Below are positions 1 to 6,113 of a DNA stretch of 8,813 bases, piece by piece. The translations under genes and the position numbers were made by a program. Each line of letters begins with the position of its first letter. The stretch's first letter is position 1. Location: positions 1-8,813 of the forward strand of contig CALGLY010000140.1 of assembly GCA_937959095.1 (NCBI GenBank), given 5' to 3'. The DNA is from an uncultured Saprospiraceae bacterium (GTDB lineage Bacteria; Bacteroidota; Bacteroidia; Chitinophagales; Saprospiraceae). The notes beneath the pieces are model-generated. The model saw only the letters and a program-made list of their open reading frames with translations. It did not search any database and was not told the DNA's origin.

Positions 1-1182
1 GCAAAAAGAGATTATTACGAGGTATTAGGAGTAGCGAAGAATGCAGAGGCGGGTGCAATAAAGAAAGCCTATCGGAAATTGGCGGTGAAATATCACCCAG
101 ACAAAAATCCCGATAACAAAGCTGCCGAAGATAAATTTAAGGAAGCTGCCGAAGCCTATGAAATCCTCAGTGATGCAGATAAGAGAGCGCGCTATGACCG
201 TTTCGGGCATAGAGGTGTAGATGGTAATTCAGGTGGTGGATTCCGTGGCGGCGGCGGCGGAATGACGATGGAAGACATCTTCGCACAATTTGGTGATATT
301 TTTGGAGAAACAGGCGGTGGCGGTAGCCCCTTCGAGAGTATGTTTGGTGGTCGCGGTGGCGGCGGTGGCGGACGTACAAGAAGTAGAGGACAACGTGGAA
401 GTAATCTTCGCATTAAGGTAGCTCTGACACTGGAAGAAATAGCCAATGGCGTAACCAAGAAAATAAAAGTAAAGAAGCAATTAGCTTGTGATACCTGCAA
501 TGGGAGTGGCGCAAAAGATAAGAACTCGGTACAGACTTGCAAAACCTGTCGCGGATCGGGCTATGTACGGCAGGTACGAAGCACCTTCCTAGGGCAAATG
601 CAGACAACGACGACTTGTCCTACCTGTAATGGATCGGGGCAAAGCGTGACGGCAAGCTGTGGCAAGTGTAAGGGCGACGGTCGCATGAATGGCGATGAAA
701 CGATAGAAATCGAAATTCCAGCAGGCGTGCAAGAAGGGATGCAGTTGAGCATGCGCGGCAAAGGAAATGGCGGATTGCGAGGCGGTCCTGCGGGCGATTT
801 GCTTATCAATATTGAAGAAAAGCCGCACGAGCATTTGGAGCGCGATGATATGAATTTGATATATGATCTCTATATCAATTTCGCGGATGCTGCGCTCGGT
901 ACATCTATCGAAGTACCTACCATAGATGGGCGCGTGAAGATAAAAGTGCCACCAGGAACACAATCGGGTAAAATTTTCCGCTTGAAAGGGAAAGGCTTAC
1001 CTTCGGTACAAAGTTACGGACGTGGCGATGAACTGATTTACGTGAATGTTTGGACACCGAAAAAACTAACGGATGAAGAACGAAAGCTTTTAGAAAAACT
1101 ACGAAATATGCCGAATTTCACGCCTGATCCAGGCAAATCGGAGCGTAGTTTCTTTGATCGTATGAAAGATATGTTTCGCTAG
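1..1182 (+). CDS. dnaJ: Molecular chaperone DnaJ (Hsp40), start codon just outside window
   Basis: DnaJ is the cytosolic co-chaperone that delivers unfolded clients to DnaK (Hsp70) and stimulates its ATPase; GrpE completes the cycle. The reading frame is open from base 1 and begins [10 protein letters not shown], which matches family position 2, so only the initiating Met is missing (394 aa expected, slightly longer than the usual 375-390). Visible in order: a J domain with the essential HPD triad at bases 94-102; a Gly/Phe-rich linker at about codons 70-125, very rich in Gly; four CxxCxGxG zinc repeats ([32 protein letters not shown]) between about 487 and 690; and the C-terminal substrate-binding beta domains. 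All diagnostic residues are intact. A strong terminator follows directly, so this is the last gene of its transcript. grpE often lies upstream in such genomes, but that is outside the window. Confidence 0.98.
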   Translation, partial: AKRDYYEVLGVAKNAEAGAIKKAYRKLAVKYHPDKNPDNKAAEDKFKEAAEAYEILSDADKRARYDRFGHRGVDGNSGGGFRGGGGGMTMEDIFAQFGDIFGETGGGGSPFESMFGGRGGGGGGRTRSRGQRGSNLRIKVALTLEEIANGVTKKIKVKKQLACDTCNGSGAKDKNSVQTCKTCRGSGYVRQVRSTFLGQMQTTTTCPTCNGSGQSVTASCGKCKGDGRMNGDETIEIEIPAGVQEGMQLSMRGKGNGGLRGGPAGDLLINIEEKPHEHLERDDMNLIYDLYINFADAALGTSIEVPTIDGRVKIKVPPGTQSGKIFRLKGKGLPSVQSYGRGDELIYVNVWTPKKLTDEERKLLEKLRNMPNFTPDPGKSERSFFDRMKDMFR

Positions 1183-1207
1183 TTTTTGGTAGCGAAGGTT
1201 TTTTTTT

Positions 1208-1247
1208 AGAGTCGAATATTTAAGTGATATTCGACTCTTTCTTTTTT
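1208..1247 (+). terminator. Intrinsic terminator of dnaJ
   Basis: A perfect 12-bp stem (AGAGTCGAATAT at 1208-1219 pairing with ATATTCGACTCT at 1227-1238) encloses a 7-nt loop and runs into the T-rich tract TTTCTTTTTT, which overlaps the end of the stem. It begins 26 nt after the dnaJ stop. Read on the minus strand the hairpin is followed by A residues rather than T, so it should not terminate the SCO-like gene that converges on it. Confidence 0.9.
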
Positions 1248-1274
1248 GGGAAATGGGGTAGAGTAGAGCTACTT

Positions 1275-1892
1275 TTATTCTCGAAGCAAAACCTCTATAT
1301 CCTTCAAGAGTGCTGTGACATGGGCCGCATCTGTTCCTTCTGCGAACGCTCGCACATGCCCCTGCTTATCAATAAGTAATATTTTGCCCGAATGAAAAAT
1401 TTCACCTATATCGGTTTCATCCTCTGTTACCGATACGAAAAAAGCCTCGGCTAATTCCCAAGTTTTATCCTTATCACCTGTCAAGAAAAGCCATTTATCA
1501 TCTCGCACACCAAGGTTGTACGCGTAGTTTTTTAAGTGTGTTACATTATCGCGTTTAGGATCTAGGGCGAAAGAAGCTAGCGTTACATTATCTTCTTCTT
1601 CAAATTTATCATAAATCCGAAGCATCTGATTTTGTACTTTCGGACAAATAGAAAGACAGTAGGTATAGAAAAAATCTGCGATATAAATCGTCTCCGAAAG
1701 ATATTCATTATCCACTAATACACTATCCTGATTGCGGAAACTAAAAGGTGGTATACGATGATGTAGCGTATCGCCATCCACGATTTGGACTTGTCCAATG
1801 TAGGGAAGACTATCTGCTTCTTGTTCTTCACAAGCAAGGCACAGCAGCAGGCACAATAGCAGGTAGATTGACGTTTTCAATAGATATTTCAT
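1275..1892 (-). CDS. SCO1/SenC-family copper chaperone-like protein, probable lipoprotein
   Basis: Members of this thioredoxin-fold family bind copper and help assemble the CuA centre of cytochrome c oxidase, or act in redox control outside the cytoplasmic membrane. The protein has the paired cysteines of the family in TYCLSICPKV (C79 and C83 from this start), the LDPKRD segment matching the DPxRD motif, and the distal metal-binding histidine in IFHSGK (H167). An N-terminal MKYLL...LLLCLACEEQ segment is a signal peptide ending in a lipobox-like LAC; the cysteine at -3 of that box is atypical, so lipidation is likely but not certain. Two in-frame ATGs exist, at 1898 and 1892. I prefer 1892 because an AGGA lies 6 nt before it but directly abuts the first ATG, and because MKYLL is a normal signal-peptide start. 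It is the second gene of a tight pair with the upstream deacetylase. The exact partner oxidase cannot be read from this window. Confidence 0.88.
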   Translation of the reverse strand: MKYLLKTSIYLLLCLLLCLACEEQEADSLPYIGQVQIVDGDTLHHRIPPFSFRNQDSVLVDNEYLSETIYIADFFYTYCLSICPKVQNQMLRIYDKFEEEDNVTLASFALDPKRDNVTHLKNYAYNLGVRDDKWLFLTGDKDKTWELAEAFFVSVTEDETDIGEIFHSGKILLIDKQGHVRAFAEGTDAAHVTALLKDIEVLLRE

Positions 1893-1898
1893 ACACAT

Positions 1899-1902
1899 TC
1901 CT
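1899..1902 (-). promoter_or_regulatory. Shine-Dalgarno-like AGGA that decides the SCO gene start
   Basis: On the minus strand the deacetylase stop codon TAG runs into AGGA, which is followed by ATG TGT ATG. The spacing is 0 nt to the first ATG and 6 nt to the second, which favours the second. The overlap of the ribosome site with the upstream stop codon suggests translational coupling of the two genes. Confidence 0.5.
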
Positions 1903-2545
1903 AAGCCGTTTTCCGCATATCTAGGTCTGCTGTATTTTGCAATTGCTCAAAGCGATAACCTTTCGCTGCAAAGTGTTTCAATACTTTAGGTAGCACAAAA
2001 CGTAATTTTTCTTCTGCTTTCAAACTATCATGGAATACAATAATAGAACCTGCTTGTGTATTTTTTACTACATTTTGTAAGCATTGTTCATTGGTAATAC
2101 TTGCATCAAAATCACCGCTTAACACATCCCACATCACAATGCGATAGTGCCGTTGCAGAAATTGTGCTTGCTTAGGCTTCAATCGACCATAAGGCGGGCG
2201 AAAGAGATCGGAGTTCACCTGCCTTGCACAATGCCGAACATTATGAAAATAAGGAATATTATCAGTTTGCCATCCAGCCAAATGATTATAAGTATGATTT
2301 CCTACGGTATGTCCTTCCGCTAGTACTTGCTTAAATACATCAGGGTACTTCTGCACATTTTCACCGACACAAAAAAATGTCCCCTTCGCATCATACGCAC
2401 GAAGTTGTTCCAATACCCAAGGCGTTACCTCTGGAATTGGACCATCATCGAAGGTGAGATAGATTATCTTTTCCGCGTTTGGTATGCGCCAAGTGAAGTT
2501 AGGGAAGAGATTTTGAATGAATGTCGGTGTCTTTACTAGATACAT
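1901..2545 (-). CDS. Polysaccharide deacetylase (NodB homology domain, carbohydrate esterase 4)
   Basis: This family removes N-acetyl groups (or O-acetyl groups from xylan) in peptidoglycan, chitin-like or other glycans by metal-dependent hydrolysis. The 214-aa protein is essentially one NodB domain with all five motifs: TFDDGP at residues 31-36 (catalytic base and metal Asp), HTYNH with metal ligands H84 and H88, RPPYG at 116-120, the WD...GDFD segment near 139-146, and IIVFHDS with the catalytic-side H172. No signal peptide or membrane anchor is visible, so its site of action is unclear; the start MYLVKTP is well placed before the domain. It is the first gene of a pair with the SCO-like gene, whose start follows its stop by only a few bases. 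A MITE-like element ends 15 nt upstream of the start codon. The substrate cannot be deduced from sequence. Confidence 0.93.
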   Translation of the reverse strand: MYLVKTPTFIQNLFPNFTWRIPNAEKIIYLTFDDGPIPEVTPWVLEQLRAYDAKGTFFCVGENVQKYPDVFKQVLAEGHTVGNHTYNHLAGWQTDNIPYFHNVRHCARQVNSDLFRPPYGRLKPKQAQFLQRHYRIVMWDVLSGDFDASITNEQCLQNVVKNTQAGSIIVFHDSLKAEEKLRFVLPKVLKHFAAKGYRFEQLQNTADLDMRKTA

Positions 2546-2560
2546 GATATTAAATCGTTA

Positions 2561-2584
2561 CTAGTGTTACAGGACACTTGAAAT
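2561..2584 (+). repeat. Left terminal inverted repeat of the MITE-like element
   Basis: A 24-nt arm, identical in reverse complement to 2726-2749. It contains its own small symmetry, GTGT-TACAGG-ACAC at 2564-2577, a possible transposase-recognition or hairpin substructure. It lies 15 nt upstream of the deacetylase start codon. Confidence 0.85.
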
Positions 2585-2616
2585 GGCGGGTATCTTGCGT
2601 GTGTTTTTTCGCTAAT

Positions 2617-2636
2617 CCTGTCTGCCGACAGGCAGG
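2617..2636. repeat. GC-rich nested palindrome inside the MITE-like element
   Basis: The segment can form two mutually exclusive hairpins: CCTGTC pairing with GACAGG around TGCC (2617-2632), or CTGCC pairing with GGCAG around GACA (2622-2635). From memory, short palindromes of this type recur between genes in Bacteroidota genomes. That is recollection, not a search result. Confidence 0.5.
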
Positions 2637-2725
2637 CAAGGCGCGAAATTGGGAACATAACGAGTTATGAAGCCGAATTTTGCAACGCAGAGTAGTGGAA
2701 AAAGACCGACCAAAGATTAGCTATT

Positions 2726-2749
2726 ATTTCAAGTGTCCTGTAACACTAG
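2726..2749 (-). repeat. Right terminal inverted repeat of the MITE-like element
   Basis: Exact reverse complement of 2561-2584. The flanking base outside (2750) no longer matches, which fixes the outer boundary of the symmetry. Confidence 0.85.
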
Positions 2750-2800
2750 GTGTTCAGTTTTAATTTTCTATTTTCGCGCTTTAAAGATAACATTCTTTAA

Positions 2801-2861
2801 AATGCGTTAATGCTATAATGTTTTCTATTACTACATTGTCGTATTTCAATATTAACGCATT
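2801..2861. repeat. Inverted repeat, 11-bp perfect arms
   Basis: AATGCGTTAAT at 2801-2811 and ATTAACGCATT at 2851-2861 are exact reverse complements separated by 39 nt of AT-rich sequence. An overlapping alternative pairing exists between ATAATG at 2815-2820 and CATTAT at 2859-2864. There is no T tract, so it is not a terminator. It could be a regulator-binding site or an older insertion scar. It lies about 200 nt upstream of gltX. Confidence 0.45.
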
Positions 2862-2869
2862 ATAACAAA

Positions 2870-2931
2870 GGAACTTTTAGGACAGCATGCAGCGTTTTAT
2901 CTCCTAAAAACAAGCGTTCCCATGGGGAACG
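2870..2931. repeat. REP-like pair of adjacent hairpins upstream of gltX
   Basis: The first hairpin pairs TTTTAGGA (2875-2882) with TCCTAAAA (2902-2909) around a 19-nt loop containing GCATGC. The second pairs CGTTCCC (2915-2921) with GGGAACG (2925-2931) around ATG. The GTTCC of the second hairpin can instead pair with GGAAC at 2870-2874 and extend the first, so the two folds compete. Paired hairpins in an intergenic region resemble REP elements mobilised by RAYT (Y1) transposases; no transposase is present here. A leader-RNA structure is the alternative. Confidence 0.45.
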
Positions 2932-2959
2932 AACAAGGAATTTGATTCGCTGCTTGCGA

Positions 2960-2991
2960 TTGAAATATTTTTCCGTTCTTTATATATTTTG
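2960..2991 (+). promoter_or_regulatory. Weak candidate promoter for gltX
   Basis: TTG at 2960-2962 and TATATTTTG at 2983-2991, spaced 20 nt, loosely resemble the Bacteroidota -33 TTTG and -7 TAnnTTTG boxes; the -7 box is imperfect by one inserted base. The start would lie roughly 55 nt upstream of the gltX ATG. The whole 2992-3056 leader is AT-rich, with A residues just before the ATG and no Shine-Dalgarno sequence. Confidence 0.2.
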
Positions 2992-3056
2992 ACATTTAAT
3001 GATTTTCCATTTTTAATTTTCAATTTGGCGAAGACATTAAATTTATCTCATAAAAA

Positions 3057-4592
3057 ATGACAGCTTTCAGAGCGCGTTTTGCACCTAGTCCGACTGGTGC
3101 GTTGCATATTGGTGGAGTTCGGACAGCTTTATATAATTATCTTTTGGCACGGCAATTGGGCGGCACCTTCATCCTCCGCATCGAGGATACAGACCAGACT
3201 CGCTATGTGCCAGAGGCAGAGGGTTATATCATAGAAGCCCTCCGTTGGTGTGGTATCGAGCCAGACGAAGGACCAGGTATTGGTGGAGAATACGGGCCAT
3301 ATCGGCAGTCGGAGCGTAAGGCAATGTACGGACGCTACGCAGAGCAATTAGTCGCTTCTGGCAATGCGTATTATGCCTTTGATACCTCAGAAGCACTATC
3401 TGCAAAACGGGCTGCCTACGAAACAGAGAAGAAAACTTTCCGCTACGACTCTAGCGTGCGTGATGACTTGGATAATAGTTTGGCAATGGATAAGGCTGAA
3501 CTGCATGCGCGTTTAGCAAGTGGAGAAGCCTACACGATACGCTTGAAAGTACCTGCGCATGAAATTGTGAAAGTACAAGACTTGGTGCGTGGAGAAGTAC
3601 AGTTCAATAGTGATGAATTGGACGACAAAATTATGCTGAAAGCGGATGGAATGCCGACTTATCACCTCGCCAATGTGGTGGATGATCGTTTGATGAAAAT
3701 TTCGCACGTCATTCGAGGAGAGGAGTGGTTGCCTAGCACGGCCCATCATGTGTTGCTTTATCGAGCATTCGATTGGGAAGATGAAATGCCGCAATTCGCA
3801 CATTTGCCGCTTATTCTAAAACCGAATGGCAAAGGAAAATTAAGCAAGCGCGATGGGGCAAAATTCGGTTTTCCAGTATTTCCATTAGCGTGGCGCGGCA
3901 AAACACCAGAAGATGCCTTCGATGGTTTTCGGGAGTTTGGCTTTTTGCCAGAAGCTGTGAATAATTTCCTAGCTTTTCTAGGATGGAATCCAGGAACAGA
4001 GCAAGAAATATTTTCTTTGGAGGAACTAATTTCGGTATTTGATTCTACAAAGATTCAGAAAGCGGGTGCACGTTTTGATATTGATAAGGCGAAGTGGTTC
4101 AATCAGCAGTACATCATGGCTACGGATAATGCGACTTTAGCAGCATCTATTCGACCATTGATAAAAGCAAAAGGACACTTCCCGACAGATACTTTTTTGG
4201 AAGCTTTTTGTGGCTTAATGAAAGAACGCGTAACGCTAATACCTGATTTTTGGGAAAAAGGCTATTACTTCTTCGAGGACATCAAGAAGTATGAAGCGAA
4301 GCCTGTGCGAAAGAAGTGGAAGCCTGAAATGCGTCCGCATTTCGATAATTTGGTGGCCTTACTTGCCAGCATTGATACCTTTGATGCGGAAACGATAGAG
4401 ACGAAGACGAAAGCCTTCATCGAAAATAATGAATTGCGAATGGGCGATATCCTACAGATTTTCCGATTGGCTGTTTCAGGTACTTTGAAAGGTCCATCTA
4501 TTTTTGATATGGCTGCCTTGCTTGGAAAAGACGAAGTGCTGCGTCGTTTTGAAGTGGCTTATGCTCGCTTCGATGAGATGAAAAGTGCTTGA
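3057..4592 (+). CDS. gltX: Glutamate--tRNA ligase (GluRS)
   Basis: This cytosolic class I aminoacyl-tRNA synthetase charges tRNA-Glu with glutamate using ATP. The 511-aa protein is of normal length for the phylum. The Rossmann catalytic core starts at once with RFAPSPTGALHIGG, giving the HIGH-type motif HIGG at residues 17-20; RIEDTDQTR follows, and the KMSKS-type loop is KLSKR at 261-265 followed by DG. The FGFPVFPL stretch after the loop and GWNPGTEQEIF are features I associate with Bacteroidota GluRS. The C-terminal half is the helical anticodon-binding region. The ATG at 3057 lies just before the conserved N terminus, after an A-rich stretch without a Shine-Dalgarno site. It is monocistronic: 511 nt of non-coding DNA lie upstream and the next gene downstream converges on it. 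Whether it also charges tRNA-Gln cannot be told from this window. Confidence 0.98.
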   Translation: MTAFRARFAPSPTGALHIGGVRTALYNYLLARQLGGTFILRIEDTDQTRYVPEAEGYIIEALRWCGIEPDEGPGIGGEYGPYRQSERKAMYGRYAEQLVASGNAYYAFDTSEALSAKRAAYETEKKTFRYDSSVRDDLDNSLAMDKAELHARLASGEAYTIRLKVPAHEIVKVQDLVRGEVQFNSDELDDKIMLKADGMPTYHLANVVDDRLMKISHVIRGEEWLPSTAHHVLLYRAFDWEDEMPQFAHLPLILKPNGKGKLSKRDGAKFGFPVFPLAWRGKTPEDAFDGFREFGFLPEAVNNFLAFLGWNPGTEQEIFSLEELISVFDSTKIQKAGARFDIDKAKWFNQQYIMATDNATLAASIRPLIKAKGHFPTDTFLEAFCGLMKERVTLIPDFWEKGYYFFEDIKKYEAKPVRKKWKPEMRPHFDNLVALLASIDTFDAETIETKTKAFIENNELRMGDILQIFRLAVSGTLKGPSIFDMAALLGKDEVLRRFEVAYARFDEMKSA

Positions 4593-4662
4593 GAGAGTGA
4601 GAAAGCGAGAGTATGAGAAGGTGAGATTTTTGGACTCTCACTTTCTCATATTCTCACTTCTC
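4593..4662 (+). terminator. Long imperfect hairpin after gltX, possible terminator or 3' stabiliser
   Basis: A purine-rich strand (GAGAGTGAGAAAGCGAGAG...) beginning at the base after the gltX stop folds back on a pyrimidine-rich strand ending near 4662. The core pairs 4607-4626 with 4636-4655 over 20 positions with only two G-U pairs, around a 9-nt loop (TTTTTGGAC), and continues outward with a mismatch and a bulge. No T tract follows, so classic Rho-independent termination is doubtful. The repetitive GTGAGA/GAGAG units also suggest expansion of a simple repeat. Confidence 0.5.
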
Positions 4663-4672
4663 TATCAAACAT

Positions 4673-4705
4673 AAAGAAACCTCGACAGTCTTGCGATTGC
4701 CGAGG
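4673..4705 (-). terminator. Intrinsic terminator of the BON-LysM gene
   Basis: On the minus strand CCTCG-G-CAATC, a CGCAA-type loop and GACTG-T-CGAGG form an 11-position stem with one mismatch and one G-U pair (4680-4705), followed by TTTCTTT (4679-4673). It lies about 40 nt beyond the stop codon of the gene ending at 4743 and fits a Rho-independent terminator. Confidence 0.8.
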
Positions 4706-4742
4706 CTCTTGTATATATAGATTGTGTTTACTGATTTGCTAT

Positions 4743-5252
4743 TTAAGCGTTTACAGGAGGAACACGTAATACTTGACCTGGATAAATTAAATCCGGATCT
4801 TTAAGCATTGGCTTGTTTGCCTCAAAAATCAAAGGATACTTCATCGGATCGCCATATACTTTCTTAGCGATTTTTGATAAATAATCTCCTTTCTGTACCG
4901 TGTAAAATTGCGATTCCTCTTCTGCTGTGGTAGTTGTTCCTTCTGGAGCTTCTACAATCATACGATCATCTACAGTAGCGATACCTGCTACATTACCGAT
5001 GGCTAATACGATTTTTTCTTTGTCTGATTGCGATTCTGTTTGACCAAAAACGGTTACGTTTTCGCCATTTAATTCCATGTCAAGATTATAAATCTTAACA
5101 CCTAAGCTATCTACTACACCGCGTAGTAAATTTAACTTCTGCTCTTCTGCTACTTCATCAGCAAGACCATTAGTAGTGGTTGATTCGCGTTCTGCTTCAT
5201 CTCTAGAGAATAGTTTTGAACCAGCTTTTTTTAGGAATGAAAATAAACCCAT
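4743..5252 (-). CDS. BON and LysM domain protein, Kbp/YgaU-like
   Basis: The 169-aa protein starts MGLFSFLKKAGSKLF, like the MGLF-type start of E. coli YgaU (Kbp, a cytoplasmic potassium-binding protein of 149 aa). Residues about 40-101 form a BON domain (LNLLRGVVDSLG...VTVFGQTESQSDKEKIVLAIGNVAGI...VDDRM); residues about 116-166 form a LysM domain (YTVQKGDYLSKIAKKVYGDP...PDLIYPGQVLRVP). The two are joined by a Thr/Glu-rich linker. No signal peptide is visible, which fits the cytoplasmic Kbp type rather than a secreted peptidoglycan-binding protein. The frame is open to an ATG at 5318, but those 22 extra residues are unlike the family and the MGLF start is the natural one. The gene is divergent from ruvA and has its own terminator. 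Potassium binding is inferred from the family only. Confidence 0.88.
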   Translation of the reverse strand: MGLFSFLKKAGSKLFSRDEAERESTTTNGLADEVAEEQKLNLLRGVVDSLGVKIYNLDMELNGENVTVFGQTESQSDKEKIVLAIGNVAGIATVDDRMIVEAPEGTTTTAEEESQFYTVQKGDYLSKIAKKVYGDPMKYPLIFEANKPMLKDPDLIYPGQVLRVPPVNA

Positions 5253-5469
5253 TTGAATATTGGTGTTTAATTGAAAAAATGCAATTGCTCTATAGCAACT
5301 ACTGAATGTAACGCGCAACCTTAAAAAAAGTTATACAGCGTATATTAACTAGGACGTAAAATGTTAAAATTAGACACATTTTGAGCTGCCTAATTCTTAA
5401 ATAATGTGTACTTATTGAGAACAAAAGCCCTCCAAAGCATCGAATCCATCTTGAATATCGTATATTCTA

Positions 5470-5501
5470 TTGTCTTTTATGAGGTAGGTTTTATACCTTC
5501 G
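5470..5501 (+). promoter_or_regulatory. Candidate ruvA promoter, Bacteroidota type
   Basis: TTG at 5470-5472 (-33 box) is followed after 21 nt by TACCTTCG at 5494-5501, one base off the TAnnTTTG -7 consensus. Transcription would begin around 5506-5510, leaving a leader of about 15 nt before the ATG at 5523. Its position supports that start and argues against the open frame extending upstream. Confidence 0.45.
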
Positions 5502-5522
5502 TGCCGCCAATATCGAAAAATT

Positions 5523-6113
5523 ATGATTAGCTACATTAAAGGTGCAATAACATACAAGAATCCGACTTATATTCTTGTCGAAACAGCTGGTATTGGATAC
5601 CATGTTAATATCAGCCTGCATACCTATGCCTTGATTGAAAAAGCAGAAACGGTTAAAATTCTGATTTATCAACACATCAAGGAAGACAGTAATGCGCTGT
5701 ATGGCTTTGCAGAAGAGGTAGAGCGTAGCTTATTCAAACATCTGATTTCGGTATCAGGTATTGGTCCCAATACGGCTCGCTTAGTGCTTTCAGGGATGCA
5801 GCCTGATGAAGTACGTGCTGCTATTATCGGCGAAGATCCGAAAGCCTTTGGTCGAGTAAAAGGAATCGGGCCAAAAACCGCAAAACGAATTATTTTGGAC
5901 TTAAAAGACAAAATAATGAAGGATTCGGGCGATACACCGCTATTGATTAGCACATCAAACAATACGATTCGGGAGGAGGCGTTATCTGCTTTAGTTGCCC
6001 TAGGGTTCAATAAAATTACAGTTCAGAAAACACTTAATAAAATCTTACGAGAACAACCGAATATCGGAAGTGTAGAAGCACTTATCAAAGCAGCATTGAA
6101 ACAACTAAGCTAA
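5523..6113 (+). CDS. ruvA: Holliday junction branch migration protein RuvA
   Basis: RuvA tetramers bind the four-way Holliday junction and load the RuvB motor for branch migration in recombinational repair. The 196-aa length is normal. Domain I is the N-terminal OB fold (MISYIKGAITYKNPTYILVETAGIGYHV), with E54-D55 in HIKEDSNALYGF corresponding to the acidic pin. Domain II has two helix-hairpin-helix motifs, VSGIGPNTA at about 77-85 and VKGIGPKTA at 112-120. A linker and the C-terminal domain III that contacts RuvB (EEALSALVALGF...VEALIKAALKQ) complete it. The frame stays open upstream to an ATG at 5406, but those 39 residues lack family similarity and overlap the likely promoter, so 5523 is the start. 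sprA follows after 292 nt, an order I recall from other Bacteroidota such as Flavobacterium johnsoniae. Confidence 0.97.
   Translation: MISYIKGAITYKNPTYILVETAGIGYHVNISLHTYALIEKAETVKILIYQHIKEDSNALYGFAEEVERSLFKHLISVSGIGPNTARLVLSGMQPDEVRAAIIGEDPKAFGRVKGIGPKTAKRIILDLKDKIMKDSGDTPLLISTSNNTIREEALSALVALGFNKITVQKTLNKILREQPNIGSVEALIKAALKQLS

Larger units (their letters stand above)
2561..2749. mobile_element. MITE-like non-autonomous element, 189 bp with 24-bp perfect terminal inverted repeats
   Basis: The first 24 bases (2561-2584, starting CTAGTGTTACAGGACAC) and the last 24 (2726-2749) are exact reverse complements; the match stops at once on both sides. The interior carries no plausible gene but has further symmetry: GCTAATC at 2611-2617 pairs with GATTAGC at 2715-2721, and a central CATAAC-GA-GTTATG hairpin sits at 2656-2669, so a transcript of either strand could fold into one long imperfect hairpin. 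Small size, perfect ends and lack of a transposase are the marks of a MITE mobilised in trans. The outermost CTAG is itself palindromic, so it may be part of the repeat, a duplicated CTAG target (IS5-like), or contain a TA duplication (IS630/Tc1-like); the sequence alone does not decide. Confidence 0.7.

Noticed and set aside
192..542. 116-aa open frame on the minus strand inside dnaJ, rich in proline
   Set aside because: It is the antisense shadow of the Gly-rich linker and zinc repeats of dnaJ.
589..963. 124-aa open frame on the minus strand inside dnaJ
   Set aside because: Antisense to the conserved C-terminal part of dnaJ, with no recognisable domain.
2327..2539. 70-aa plus-strand open frame opposite the deacetylase
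   Set aside because: It overlaps the catalytic motifs of the deacetylase antisense and has no domain of its own.
2561..2749. CRISPR array or toxin-antitoxin locus in the gene-free stretch
   Set aside because: There is only one inverted pair, no regularly spaced direct repeats, and no plausible paired small genes.
5253..5318. N-terminal extension of the BON-LysM gene by 22 codons
   Set aside because: The family start is MGLF at 5252; the upstream residues show no family match and no good signal peptide.
5374..5409. Inverted repeat ACACATT/AATGTGT between the BON-LysM gene and ruvA
   Set aside because: Seven-base arms in AT-rich DNA are expected by chance; there is no further support for an operator.
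5406..5522. N-terminal extension of ruvA by 39 codons
   Set aside because: The extra residues are unlike RuvA, which begins at MISYIKG, and the candidate promoter at 5470-5501 lies inside the extension.
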